Positions 26,732-35,285 are shown, numbered from the stretch's first letter. The stretch: DNA of 64,000 nucleotides from CAYTPI01 sp964439625 (GCA_964439625.1 CAYTPI010000002.1:62001-126000); one strand, 5' to 3'. Numbers and translations: made by a program. Notes: generated from the letters alone by a model not told the origin.

Positions 26732-27598
26732 TTGGAAACCATTGTGCAAACCGACACACAGACCGTGCGCATTGGGCCAGGTCATCCCTTTGTCATTATC
26801 GGTGAACGAATTAACCCAACCGGACGCCTGCGTATGATTAATGAGCTGACGACGGGTGTCTTTGACCTTGTCAAACAGGAAGCCATCACACAGGTTGAGG
26901 CTGGCGCACAAATCCTCGACATCAACGCAGGTGTCCCGAATCTTGACGAGCCAGAGTTGCTCGCAAACGTTGTGCAGGCTGTACAATCTGTAGTAGATGT
27001 CCCGCTTGTACTGGACTCAGCAAACCCAGACGCCTTGCAATCTGCGCTGAAGGTGTACAAAGGCAAAGCGATTGTCAACTCAGTAACTGGTGAGGAAGCA
27101 AAACTAGCGCGCGTTTTGCCAATGGTTGCAGAATATGATGCTGCCGTTATCGGCATCAGCAACGACGACGAAGGTATTTCAGAAGACCCCGATGTGCGTG
27201 TTGCTGTCGCGAAAAAAGTTGTTGAGCGTGCTATTGAATATGGTATTGCCCGTGAGGATGTCATCATTGACCCAATTGTGATGCCGATTGGGGCACGCTC
27301 TAATGCGGCAATCAATGTGTTCAATATCATTCGCCGCTGCCACGAAGAGTTAGGAGTCAACACCTGCTGTGGGGCCAGCAATATCTCTTTTGGTATGCCG
27401 AACCGCACGCACCTTAACACTGTTTTTCTTAGTATGGTGATGGTAGCAGGCTTGCCCTGTGCTATCACGAATCCCAAAAGTGAGCGCATTCGCATGACAG
27501 TTTTTGCAGCCGACTTGATGCTCGGGCGCGATGAGCGCCATAAGCGCTGGGTCAATATCAACCATGCTACAAAGTCTGCACCTGAGGCATCGGCCTAG
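26732..27598 (+). CDS. Methyltetrahydrofolate:corrinoid methyltransferase-like (pterin-binding) protein
   Basis: The 288-residue TIM-barrel protein belongs to the pterin-binding superfamily. FVIIGERINPTGR is near residue 23, DINAGVPN near 65, PLVLDSANPDAL near 92, IVNSVTGEE near 112, and a GASNISFGMPNR segment near 215. This pattern is that of AcsE/MtvB-type methyltransferases, which move the methyl group of methyltetrahydrofolate to a corrinoid protein, rather than DHPS. It starts with TTG at 26732 with AAAGGA upstream. No corrinoid protein or Wood-Ljungdahl gene is next to it, so the acceptor is unknown. Confidence 0.85.
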   Translation: METIVQTDTQTVRIGPGHPFVIIGERINPTGRLRMINELTTGVFDLVKQEAITQVEAGAQILDINAGVPNLDEPELLANVVQAVQSVVDVPLVLDSANPDALQSALKVYKGKAIVNSVTGEEAKLARVLPMVAEYDAAVIGISNDDEGISEDPDVRVAVAKKVVERAIEYGIAREDVIIDPIVMPIGARSNAAINVFNIIRRCHEELGVNTCCGASNISFGMPNRTHLNTVFLSMVMVAGLPCAITNPKSERIRMTVFAADLMLGRDERHKRWVNINHATKSAPEASA

Positions 27599-27649
27599 TA
27601 CACTCTTTAGGACTAATCGATACGAAAAGAGAGCGAAGGGAAGCCTAAC

Positions 27650-28174
27650 ATGGTCAAAAAGTACAAGAGTCCGCCACCAATGGTGATAGACCCTACCAAA
27701 TTGTACGTTGCGGTGATCAACACCAATCGCGGTGAAATGCGTGCCAACCTATTCGCGAGCGTTGCTCCTATAACCGTCAACAATTTTGTTTTTCTTGCAC
27801 GTGATGGATTCTATGATGATACAACCTTTCACCGCGTCATTGAGAATTTTATGGTGCAAGCTGGCGACCCCACTGGCACAGGACGAGGCGGCCCTGGTTA
27901 CAAGTTCGCGGATGAAAAATCAGCTATGCAGTTGAAGCACGATGCGCCAGGCGTTCTTTCAATGGCGAACTCTGGACCGAATTCGAATGGCAGTCAGTTT
28001 TTCATTACACATGCAGCCACCCCTTGGCTAGATGGAAAACATGCCGTGTTTGGCATGCTAGCCGATAAGCATTCGGTTGATACAATGATGCGCATTCGCC
28101 TACGTGATCCGGGGTCCGACCCAAAGCCAGGAGATATCCTGAAAACGATCAGCATTTTGGAGTTTGATGATTAG
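27650..28174 (+). CDS. Cyclophilin-type peptidyl-prolyl cis-trans isomerase
   Basis: The 174-residue single-domain cyclophilin has no signal peptide, so it is cytoplasmic. The active-site Arg lies in FHRVIENFMVQAGDPTGTG (about 60-78). GSQFFITHAATPWLDGKHAVFG follows, with the Trp/His region typical of bacterial cyclophilins. It accelerates proline isomerisation during folding. SD AAGGGAAG precedes the ATG. It follows the methyltransferase gene by 51 bases and may be cotranscribed. Confidence 0.94.
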   Translation: MVKKYKSPPPMVIDPTKLYVAVINTNRGEMRANLFASVAPITVNNFVFLARDGFYDDTTFHRVIENFMVQAGDPTGTGRGGPGYKFADEKSAMQLKHDAPGVLSMANSGPNSNGSQFFITHAATPWLDGKHAVFGMLADKHSVDTMMRIRLRDPGSDPKPGDILKTISILEFDD

Positions 28175-28198
28175 TTGATAGACACCTAGCAAACAAGC

Positions 28199-28429
28199 TC
28201 AAACGGGACGCTTGAAAAGATAAATAATTGGCCCACTTTTCTTGGGGTCACCAGGGAGGGCATTAACGAGTTCCCATCCTTGGTCGGCCAGTTTACCAAG
28301 CATTGCGGGCCAATTTTCATGTAATTCAATCAGTGTCGGAGCTTGGTCAGCAATAAACTGCTTGAGGGCTCCAGTCCCATTCTGTCGTACTTCTATCTGG
28401 CAAATTTGCCATTTTCTGCGCTCAATCAT
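28199..28429 (-). CDS. Small DUF4177-like protein
   Basis: The protein of about 76 residues begins RRKWQICQIEV and ends LADQGWELVNALPGD...YLFKRPV. The WxxxxI opening, the LxxQGWELV core and the terminal YxFKRP are the pattern of DUF4177-type small beta-alpha-beta proteins of unknown function. An ATG at 28450 is in frame, but CAGGAG lies within codons 3-5 of that frame, nine bases before the ATG at 28429, so the latter is preferred. It is convergent with cyclophilin. The family link is by eye. Confidence 0.7.
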   Translation of the reverse strand: MIERRKWQICQIEVRQNGTGALKQFIADQAPTLIELHENWPAMLGKLADQGWELVNALPGDPKKSGPIIYLFKRPV

Positions 28430-28502
28430 TTTGTGTGTCTCCTGCTTCATTACCGGTTGTTTACTGCTCTATACGTTTCAACGCAGAAAATGTCCCATGC
28501 TC

Positions 28503-29948
28503 CTATTCCAGATCATCACCAAACAGAGCAACTGCGAGATGATTTGAGAGCGGAAACGGTTGTTCTAACGGCATAACAAAATCTGTTCGCTTAAAACTGA
28601 TGAACGGCTCATCAATTTCTGAGAGATCAACAGTTGGATCGAGAAACTGTTGATATTCTCTCCCATTCAATGATGCATACACGTCCGCCGTTACGGAGAC
28701 GTTCGGGTAGCCAGCAGCAGCCATCTCTTCGTCGATGTAATGAGCGAACTGCACCAACATATCGGGGCGCGTTGCCATTTTGCGTACCTGTCTACTAGAA
28801 ATGTAGTCATGTGGGTTAACGCCATAGACGGTGTTTGTATCCAGATTGGTAACCAACATAGTGACCTGTGCGTTTTTATCTCGCAGCTTCATATGCCAAG
28901 CGAAACGGTGCCCATCTTCCGTCCAACTGACGTATCCGGGTATTAAGTAGTGGCGCAGTGGGAAAAGAAGCTGCCATGCTAAATAAACACTAAACACGGA
29001 GAGAGCCGCATATTGTGAGATACTGGTAGGAATACGAGTTTTTAGCAGCGGCTTATCGCGCCCATAGTCTGGGAAGTTAAACACTTTTCTAGCCCAGTCT
29101 GCTGGGAAGAACAACGTCGTCGCTGCAATCGCAAACCATGGAAAAATTCCAATCGAGAACATGCGAGCATTCATAACGTGAAAGAACAGCACGAATGCAA
29201 AGGCTATGGCACGGGTACGCTTCCAAAGTAGGAATGGCACAATCAATAAGTCAAATAGCAGGCCCCCGTAGACAAACAAGTAGACAACGGGTTCCTCTAG
29301 AAACAATGGGCCGATCAGCGGAAAATCATCGACGCGGTTTGCCAACCATGCCCGCATCGGTTCAGTACGCAGCCAGTCAATGTTGATTTTCGCCAGACCA
29401 CCATAGACATAAACTATCGCCATCTGTGCTTGCAATATCCACAGTGACCACGCTGGCACCTTATTAGATTGTAAGTCCTTGTCGTAGTAAGCATCTACGG
29501 ATACGGCCCGATTGGCTGGGATGATGATCAATAGAAAACTGAGCAGCGAGATTAAATAGAAGTGGTTGAGGTAAGGTGCTTTATCTAATAAGAAGACATA
29601 TGTAAACCCAATGAAAAACAAGAATGCGCTGATGCGATAGTAGAAGCCAATCGCTATGAAGATAGCCAGCAGACCAAGCACTGCGAAATGATAATACATA
29701 CCATCGCCAGGCCACGGACGGACCCAATGGAAGAAGTTATATGTAAAATAGAAATCTGGCTCAATCCAATAACGGTAAATCCAGCCTTTATCAAAATAGC
29801 GGAAAACCTCCCACAGCATGATCAACCCGAACGCCACACGGAAGACGACCATTGACGAGATATCAACCGGTCGAAAGAAGCGCTCTTTAAAGGTTTGCCA
29901 CAGACTTGTTTTAGATTCTTGTTCTATATTTAGTGCTGTCTCAACCAT
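28503..29948 (-). CDS. HTTM/vitamin K-dependent gamma-carboxylase homologue
   Basis: The 481-residue membrane protein has an N-terminal helical HTTM domain (about 25-300) and a C-terminal extramembrane beta-rich region. It matches the animal gamma-glutamyl carboxylase through several landmarks. LNHFYLISLLSF aligns with the human NNHSYL segment (His160) and GLAKINIDWL with the KKLDADW segment (Lys218 equivalent kept). FFHVMNARMFSIGIF aligns with the FHCMNSQLFSIGMF segment (His287). The animal enzyme oxidises vitamin K hydroquinone to drive Glu carboxylation. The bacterial function and substrate are unknown. The ATG at 29948 has GGTGA upstream. It is monocistronic and divergent from endonuclease V. 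Alignment to the human protein is from memory. Confidence 0.85.
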   Translation of the reverse strand: MVETALNIEQESKTSLWQTFKERFFRPVDISSMVVFRVAFGLIMLWEVFRYFDKGWIYRYWIEPDFYFTYNFFHWVRPWPGDGMYYHFAVLGLLAIFIAIGFYYRISAFLFFIGFTYVFLLDKAPYLNHFYLISLLSFLLIIIPANRAVSVDAYYDKDLQSNKVPAWSLWILQAQMAIVYVYGGLAKINIDWLRTEPMRAWLANRVDDFPLIGPLFLEEPVVYLFVYGGLLFDLLIVPFLLWKRTRAIAFAFVLFFHVMNARMFSIGIFPWFAIAATTLFFPADWARKVFNFPDYGRDKPLLKTRIPTSISQYAALSVFSVYLAWQLLFPLRHYLIPGYVSWTEDGHRFAWHMKLRDKNAQVTMLVTNLDTNTVYGVNPHDYISSRQVRKMATRPDMLVQFAHYIDEEMAAAGYPNVSVTADVYASLNGREYQQFLDPTVDLSEIDEPFISFKRTDFVMPLEQPFPLSNHLAVALFGDDLE

Positions 29949-30044
29949 CTTTGTTCACCAGCATCTACTATCTTATTTCCGCAACATTATGCTTAGTTGT
30001 CTGCATTTCCACAACTTACCCTGTCCACTTCTGGAGCAAGCATT

Positions 30045-30728
30045 ATGACCAACAACATACGACTCGCCGGCTTCATACCACATCGATGGGATTTAGACGC
30101 CAAGCAAGCGGTTCGTTTACAACAACAGCTTGCGTACTATATTGATACAAAAACCTCTCTTGACCTCAAAAACATTAATCTAGTGGGAGGTGTAGATGTT
30201 AATGTGAAGGATGGCGTCAGTAAGGCAGCAGTTGTGTTGCTATCATTCCCAGCTTTGACATTGGTTGAGTATGCTGTTGCTTCTGTACCGACACCATTCC
30301 CTTACATCCCAGGGCTTTTGAGTTTCCGAGAAGGCAGCGTCATTATCCGAGCCTACGAACAATTGAATGTGAAAGCGGACGCTTATCTGTTTGATGGTAT
30401 GGGTATCATGCATCCTCGGCGCATGGGGATTGCTAGCCACATTGGGTTGTGGTTTGATGCGCCTACGCTTGGCTGTGGTAAGACTTATTTGCTTGGTGAC
30501 TATACCGAACCTGATTCTGAAAAAGGAGCATTCAGTCCTGTTACACACCATGGTGAGATCATTGGGTACAGTTTGCGGACTCGCACCAATGTCAAGCCTG
30601 TTTTCATCTCACCAGGGCACCTGATGACACTGGACAACGCACGAGAGTTATCCTTGGCTTGTACGGGCAAATATCGCTTACCAGAGCCGGTTCGAGCAGC
30701 CCACAAATACGCCGGGCAGCATGCATAA
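30045..30728 (+). CDS. nfi: Endonuclease V (deoxyinosine repair)
   Basis: This enzyme nicks DNA near deoxyinosine and other deaminated bases. The 227-residue protein shows VGGVDVNVKDG with the first catalytic Asp (about residue 49) and YIPGLLSFREG with the catalytic Glu. DGMGIMHPRRMGIASHIG follows (usually DGHGIAHPRRxGxASH), then a GKTYLLG segment and a final ISPGHLMTLDNA. The frame opens at 29997, but GGAG lies eight bases before the ATG at 30045, which also matches the usual N-terminus. The Asp-Gly-Met in place of Asp-Gly-His is a small deviation. Confidence 0.9.
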   Translation: MTNNIRLAGFIPHRWDLDAKQAVRLQQQLAYYIDTKTSLDLKNINLVGGVDVNVKDGVSKAAVVLLSFPALTLVEYAVASVPTPFPYIPGLLSFREGSVIIRAYEQLNVKADAYLFDGMGIMHPRRMGIASHIGLWFDAPTLGCGKTYLLGDYTEPDSEKGAFSPVTHHGEIIGYSLRTRTNVKPVFISPGHLMTLDNARELSLACTGKYRLPEPVRAAHKYAGQHA

Positions 30729-30755
30729 TTTCGCTATTAGAACAACTCGCCGGAG

Positions 30756-30785
30756 TTGAATTGCCAACTCTGGCTATGCTATACT
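30756..30785 (+). promoter_or_regulatory. Candidate sigma-70 promoter of DUF177 gene
   Basis: TTGAAT at 30756-30761 and TATACT at 30780-30785 (preceded by TGC) are spaced by 18 bases. Transcription from here would give a leader of about 125 bases. Confidence 0.5.
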
Positions 30786-30795
30786 ATGCGCCATA

Positions 30796-30815
30796 AGGCG
30801 AATATCAAGTCGCCT
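30796..30815 (+). promoter_or_regulatory. Leader hairpin upstream of DUF177 gene
   Basis: AGGCGA/TCGCCT arms with an 8-base loop lie just after the predicted transcription start. A second imperfect stem lies near 30841-30862. The role is unknown. Confidence 0.35.
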
Positions 30816-30915
30816 CAACTAGATAGTTTTACAAAGCGTAGGCGGCTCTTGTAAGTCGTCTATATTTTGTCCTCGGGTCATTTTTGACCATTATTTTCTT
30901 GGTAGGTGCACTCTC

Positions 30916-31449
30916 ATGACAACGAACAACACATCTAACACAAAAACATTGAAGATTAATGTTGGGTTTCTCTTAAAGGAGAGTGCAGGTTACACCCGTG
31001 AGGTCGTCGTTGAGTCCCATGGAACCGTAATTATTGGTGAAGTCGAGCTTGATGAGCTTGATGGCATTCTCCGGCTCACGCGGACATCACAAGGCGTATT
31101 GGTTCAGGGTGAGCTTGATGCCATCATGACGATTGACTGCGTCCGCTGCTTGACGCCGTTTGGCTACGCTTTTGGCATTCAGTTTCAGGACTTATTCGTA
31201 CCACACATGCACCCAGATGCAGCCGACCCAAACAACCCCTATGTAATCTCTGATGGTTACATCATTGATCTGTCTCCCATTGTGCGTGAAGAAAGTATCC
31301 TTGCTGTTCCAATGACGGCTGTCTGCAGTGAAGACTGCAAGGGGATTTGCTCAAAGTGCGGTGTCAATCTCAATGAAGAAACATGTGATTGTGTGCACGA
31401 TGAGATCGACCCAAGGCTGGATGCACTCCGTAGTTTGCTCGAAGATTAA
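30916..31449 (+). CDS. YceD/DUF177 family protein with C-terminal zinc-binding cluster
   Basis: The 177-residue protein has a beta-rich DUF177 domain, an internal CVRCLTPF motif (about residue 75) and the family-typical end CSEDCKGICSKCGVNLN, with further Cys giving a probable zinc site. DUF177 (YceD) proteins are linked to 23S rRNA/ribosome biogenesis and usually precede rpmF (ribosomal protein L32). Here the next gene is the primary sigma factor and the 144-base gap cannot hold rpmF. ATG at 30916. The SD is weak (TAGGTG). A terminator hairpin follows. Confidence 0.88.
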   Translation: MTTNNTSNTKTLKINVGFLLKESAGYTREVVVESHGTVIIGEVELDELDGILRLTRTSQGVLVQGELDAIMTIDCVRCLTPFGYAFGIQFQDLFVPHMHPDAADPNNPYVISDGYIIDLSPIVREESILAVPMTAVCSEDCKGICSKCGVNLNEETCDCVHDEIDPRLDALRSLLED

Positions 31450-31492
31450 TAACCCTTATATCGTTTCATAACCTCAATATTTGGCGAAATCG

Positions 31493-31515
31493 ACACCGAC
31501 GGCAACCGTCGGTGT
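31493..31515 (+). terminator. Hairpin terminator after DUF177 gene
   Basis: A perfect 10-base stem, ACACCGACGG/CCGTCGGTGT, has a CAA loop and is followed by TTATTATTA. The T-tract is interrupted. Confidence 0.65.
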
Positions 31516-31593
31516 TTATTATTACAAAGGCGTCGCTAAAGCATAGCTGCGGCTGCTGAAAATGCTCAATTGACATAGGGGAGGGTGTCAAGC

Positions 31594-32760
31594 ATGTTTG
31601 AAAGCCAACCATACGAAAACCCTAAGTTTATTAACGCCCTTTTAGAGGAGGCAGAAGAGAAAGGCCACCTCACAGCACAGATAATTCGTGCTCAGATAGC
31701 AGAGTTTGATGATGTACGAGCAGAGCACTTTGACCAAATTATTGTCATGCTCAGCAAATTTGATATTGATTACCGTACCAACAGCAGCAACCCTACAAAG
31801 ATAGTCAATACCACCTTGCAAGACGATCTGACAGGTATAGACGCTGTGGACACCATAGGCCTCTATCTGAAAGAGATGTCACGCGTTCCGCTGTTATCCG
31901 TTAACGAAGAGATCCAACTTGCGCAAGAGTATGAAGCTGGACAAGTGGCTCAACAACAGCTTCTTCAACTGGCAAAGGCCGACAACAACACGCAGAAAGA
32001 TAACCTTAAACAGCTCATTTATCGCGGCGAAGCCGCCCGTGATCACTTAATCCGGGCCAACACCCGGTTGGTCGTCAGTGTGGCCAAAAGGTACGTCAAT
32101 CGGGGTGTCCCTTTCCTTGATCTTATTCAGGAGGGTAACCTAGGGTTAATGCGTGCTGTGGAAAAGTTTGATTATCATCGTGGTTACCGCTTCAGTACCT
32201 ATGCCACTTGGTGGATCCGTCAGGCTGTATCCCGTGCCATTGCAGACCAAGGGCGTACAATTCGGGTGCCGGTTCACATGTCTGATCAGATTGCGAAACT
32301 CTACAAGACTGCTGGTAAACTCGAACAGAAACTAGGTCGCAAAGCAACCTATCAAGAGTTAGCAGAAGAATTGGAGGTTAATGAAGAGAAAGTTCAATGG
32401 ATGATGCGTGTCAGTTGGCAGCCGTTGTCATTGGAGGAACCGATTGGTGAGGATGAGGACGCTGAACTAGGTGCTTTCATCGAAGATAAGAATGCCACCG
32501 CGCCATCCGACGTGCTTCAAAACCAGTTACTCAAAGAGCAGTTAGAGGAAACATTAGCAACCCTGACAATTCGTGAAGCCAAAATTCTTAGAATGCGCTT
32601 TGGCCTGAATAACGGTGAGATACATACGTTGGAAGAGGTCGGGAAAAAATTTGGCTTGACGCGCGAACGCATTCGTCAGATTGAGGGGAATGCCTTGCGT
32701 CGGTTACGACACCCAAGCCGCTCGCGGGAATTACGAGCTTATCTACCAGATAAGTATTAG
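31594..32760 (+). CDS. rpoD: RNA polymerase primary sigma factor (RpoD/SigA)
   Basis: The 388-residue group 1/2 sigma-70 has region 1.2 (DTIGLYLKEMSRVPLL, about 90) and region 2 with FLDLIQEGNLGLMRAVEKFD and YRFSTYATWWIRQA. Region 3 follows, and region 4 has the helix-turn-helix LEEVGKKFGLTRERIRQIE. A short N-terminal region 1.1-like helical domain is present. SD GGGGAGGGTG (31578-31587) is placed for the ATG at 31594. The in-frame GTG at 31585 is part of the SD and is not a start. It directs housekeeping promoters. Whether it is the only primary sigma of the genome cannot be told here. Confidence 0.93.
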   Translation: MFESQPYENPKFINALLEEAEEKGHLTAQIIRAQIAEFDDVRAEHFDQIIVMLSKFDIDYRTNSSNPTKIVNTTLQDDLTGIDAVDTIGLYLKEMSRVPLLSVNEEIQLAQEYEAGQVAQQQLLQLAKADNNTQKDNLKQLIYRGEAARDHLIRANTRLVVSVAKRYVNRGVPFLDLIQEGNLGLMRAVEKFDYHRGYRFSTYATWWIRQAVSRAIADQGRTIRVPVHMSDQIAKLYKTAGKLEQKLGRKATYQELAEELEVNEEKVQWMMRVSWQPLSLEEPIGEDEDAELGAFIEDKNATAPSDVLQNQLLKEQLEETLATLTIREAKILRMRFGLNNGEIHTLEEVGKKFGLTRERIRQIEGNALRRLRHPSRSRELRAYLPDKY

Positions 32761-32773
32761 CGCATGTATCTTG

Positions 32774-32801
32774 AACGGTGTAGACAACAATCTACACCGT
32801 T
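32774..32801 (+). terminator. Hairpin terminator after rpoD
   Basis: Perfect 11-base arms AACGGTGTAGA/TCTACACCGTT enclose a CAACAA loop and are followed by a short T-rich run. Confidence 0.65.
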
Positions 32802-32815
32802 TTCATCTCTGCGAA

Positions 32816-32846
32816 TTGACAATAATCCATAAGAACACGCTACAAT
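32816..32846 (+). promoter_or_regulatory. Candidate promoter of gatCA
   Basis: TTGACA at 32816-32821 and TACAAT at 32841-32846 (preceded by GC) have a 19-base spacer, 40 bases before gatC. Confidence 0.45.
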
Positions 32847-32885
32847 AGCTAGGCACACTCACAGGTAAACTAAGGGAAAAATGAT

Positions 32886-33173
32886 ATGGCTATCAGCCGC
32901 GAAGAGGTCGATCATATGGCTAGTTTGGCGCGCCTTAATCTGACAGATGAAGAGGCTGAGATGTACCGTGAGCAACTATCTGAGCTGCTGGGCTTCTTCA
33001 ATAAATTAAGCGAGTTAGATACTGACGATATTCAACCAACGTCTACCATACTACCCGCCCAAACAGTGCTTCGGAATGACGAGCCAAAAGTCAACGTCAG
33101 CCAAGAAGCGCTCCTCAAAAATGCCGCTAATGAGAGCAAAAACATGTTCAAAGTGAAGGCGGTATTGGACTAA
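32886..33173 (+). CDS. gatC: Asp/Glu-tRNA(Asn/Gln) amidotransferase subunit C
   Basis: This is the 95-residue GatC, the small belt-like subunit that stabilises GatA-GatB in the transamidation of Glu-tRNA(Gln) and Asp-tRNA(Asn). It has the typical opening ISREEVDHMASLARLNLTDEE and the DDIQPTS and LRNDE motifs. SD AAGGGA lies upstream of the ATG. It overlaps gatA by one base (TAATG). gatB is not adjacent and must be elsewhere. Confidence 0.94.
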   Translation: MAISREEVDHMASLARLNLTDEEAEMYREQLSELLGFFNKLSELDTDDIQPTSTILPAQTVLRNDEPKVNVSQEALLKNAANESKNMFKVKAVLD

Positions 33174-34636
33174 TGAGCGATTTAACCCAATTGACGATCA
33201 AACAGGCGCATGACGCCCTCAATAAAGGTGAGTTAACGTCAGAGGAATTGACTCAAGCACACCTCGACCGAATTCAAGCTGTTGAACCAACGGTGCAGGC
33301 TTACCTACGTGTGACTGCCGATATTGCCATGCAGCATGCTAAGCAGGCCGATAAAAAACGACAAGCTGGGGAAGATAGCCCTTTATTGGGTATCCCTTTG
33401 GCTTACAAAGATGTGCTGGTCACTGAGGGCGTTGAGACAACCTGTGGCTCGAAAATTCTCGAAGGCTATATTCCGCCCTACACGGCAACTGCTATCGATA
33501 AGCTCAACCAGGCAGGGGCGGTCATGTTGGGCAAACTCAATATGGATGAATTTGCCATGGGCTCATCAACCGAGAACTCCGCCTACCAAGCAACTCGCAA
33601 CCCCTGGGATGTGGCGCGTGTCCCTGGTGGTTCTAGCGGCGGGAGCGCTGCGGCTGTTGCTGCCCAGTTAGCTCTTGGTACGCTGGGCACCGATACAGGT
33701 GGCAGTATTCGGCAACCAGCCGGGTTATGTGGTGTAGTCGGTCTGAAACCCAGCTATGGGCGCGTATCACGCTATGGTCTGGTCGCCTTTGGCTCCTCAC
33801 TAGACCAGATCGGCCCATTCACGCGAACCGTTGAGGATTCTGCCATCATCCTGAACGCAATCGCTGGGCACGACCCAAAAGACTCCACATCGATGCCGCT
33901 CGATGTCCCTGATTTCACCGCCGGTCTGAGCGCTAATCTAAAAGGTGTAAAGATCGGCATACCAGATGAATATTTTTCTGGCGAGGGCATCCAACCAGAG
34001 GTGTTAGCCGCCGTGCAAGCCGCTATCGAACAGATGAAAGACCTTGGGGCAGACGTCCTTGAGATCAGCTTGCCGCATACGGAATATGCCATCCCCGTTT
34101 ACTACTTAGTTGCCACAGCAGAAGCATCAGCTAATCTCGCTCGCTTTGAAGGCGTGCGCTATGGGCCGCGTATTGAAGGCGACCAAATGTGGGACATGTA
34201 TAACAACACCCGCGGCACTTTGTTTGGCCCAGAAGTCAAACGCCGCATTATGTTAGGTACCTATGCTCTCTCCGCTGGCTACTATGATGCCTATTATGGA
34301 AAGGCTCAGAAAGTCCGTACGTTGATCAAACAAGATTTTGAGGACGCGTTTGAGCAAGTCGATGTAATCGCCGGGCCGGTTACTCCGACAACAGCGTTTA
34401 AGTTTGGCGAAAAAATGGATGATCCACTCCAAATGTACCTATCGGATGTTTATACTATTGCCGTCAACCTGGCAGGTGTGTCAGCTTTATCAGTGCCCTG
34501 TGGATTTGATAGCAACAATTTGCCCATCGGCCTGCATCTGATCGGCGCACAGTTTGATGAAGCATCGATCCTCAATGTGGGTTATGCCTATCAGCAAGTT
34601 ACTGATTTTCACCAGCAGGCTGCGCCTGTCGGTTAA
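33173..34636 (+). CDS. gatA: Asp/Glu-tRNA(Asn/Gln) amidotransferase subunit A
   Basis: The 487-residue amidase-signature enzyme releases ammonia from glutamine for GatB. The catalytic triad region is intact: Lys in LAYKDVL, GGSSGGSAAAVAA with the cis-Ser near residue 155, and TLGTDTGGSIRQPA with the nucleophile Ser near 178. GLKPSYGRVSRYGLVAF is the GatA signature. The length is normal. It is coupled to gatC by a TAATG overlap and followed by a terminator hairpin. Confidence 0.96.
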   Translation: MSDLTQLTIKQAHDALNKGELTSEELTQAHLDRIQAVEPTVQAYLRVTADIAMQHAKQADKKRQAGEDSPLLGIPLAYKDVLVTEGVETTCGSKILEGYIPPYTATAIDKLNQAGAVMLGKLNMDEFAMGSSTENSAYQATRNPWDVARVPGGSSGGSAAAVAAQLALGTLGTDTGGSIRQPAGLCGVVGLKPSYGRVSRYGLVAFGSSLDQIGPFTRTVEDSAIILNAIAGHDPKDSTSMPLDVPDFTAGLSANLKGVKIGIPDEYFSGEGIQPEVLAAVQAAIEQMKDLGADVLEISLPHTEYAIPVYYLVATAEASANLARFEGVRYGPRIEGDQMWDMYNNTRGTLFGPEVKRRIMLGTYALSAGYYDAYYGKAQKVRTLIKQDFEDAFEQVDVIAGPVTPTTAFKFGEKMDDPLQMYLSDVYTIAVNLAGVSALSVPCGFDSNNLPIGLHLIGAQFDEASILNVGYAYQQVTDFHQQAAPVG

Positions 34637-34701
34637 GATCAATCCAGCAAAAGGCGATTCAGAAATTGGGATTCAGCTATTGTGTAACTACATAGAAAAA
34701 G

Positions 34702-34732
34702 CCCTTCACTCGTTGCGGTGGAGGGATTTTTT
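34702..34732 (+). terminator. Rho-independent terminator after gatA
   Basis: Stem CCCTTCAC/GTGGAGGG with one G-T pair and an 8-base loop is followed by ATTTTTT. Confidence 0.8.
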
Positions 34733-34774
34733 ATTGGTTACACTACACACACAATAGCGAAAGAAATTGACTCA

Positions 34775-35246
34775 TTGGTTCGCAAGATCACCATACTCAC
34801 ATCATTGATCTTACTTGTACTTATTGGCTGTCATATTCCTAAACGGCGCAGCGTGCAAAACCAAGTTGATGTATCAGTAATCAAGCCAGAAATAGAAGAA
34901 TTAGAACCCACCCCCATACCCACTGAGGAGAATAGCCCTGTGGCTGCTGGTTATGAGATTCTATTTGAAGCACCTGAACTGCACGACGACGTTTGGATCA
35001 ACTCTGAGCCACTGAAACTTTCAGACCTGCGTGGAAAAGTCGTATTACTGGAGATGTGGACGTTTGGTTGCTACAACTGTCGGAATGTGCAACTATGGCA
35101 CACGTGCTTGGCCTACGCTCTACTTGATTGATAAATGGGGTAATGTTTGTTATACCCATCGGGGTGAAGGGCGCTACGCTCAAACGGAGCAGGCCATTCA
35201 AGTATTAATGGCTGAAGAAGTACAGCCAACAAGTGTCAGTCGGTAA
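34775..35246 (+). pseudogene. Thioredoxin-like lipoprotein, internally deleted and frameshifted
   Basis: The first frame gives a lipoprotein signal (LVLIGC), a short Pro/Glu linker, then a redoxin start LRGKVVLLEMWTFGCYNCRN with the CxxC active site. It stops at 35131. The other plus frame supplies the family's C-terminal half, NYGTRAWPTLYLIDKWG...GEGRYAQTEQ, to 35246. In TlpA-like proteins about 60 residues normally lie between these blocks, and here they are joined directly at about 35088-35096. An out-of-frame internal deletion is therefore the simplest reading. The start (TTG 34775) is uncertain, and upstream ATG 34718 lies inside the gatA terminator. A sequencing or assembly error is possible. 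Confidence 0.75.
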
Positions 35247-35285
35247 CGTAGAAAAGTACTGAGTTCATACAGGGGAGCACGATTT

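Noticed and set aside
35100..35140. TGA at 35129-35131 in the thioredoxin-like gene as a selenocysteine codon, because selA is in the window
   Set aside because: The family C-terminal half continues in a different frame (NYGTRAWPTLYLID), so read-through at this TGA would not restore the protein. An internal out-of-frame deletion explains it better.
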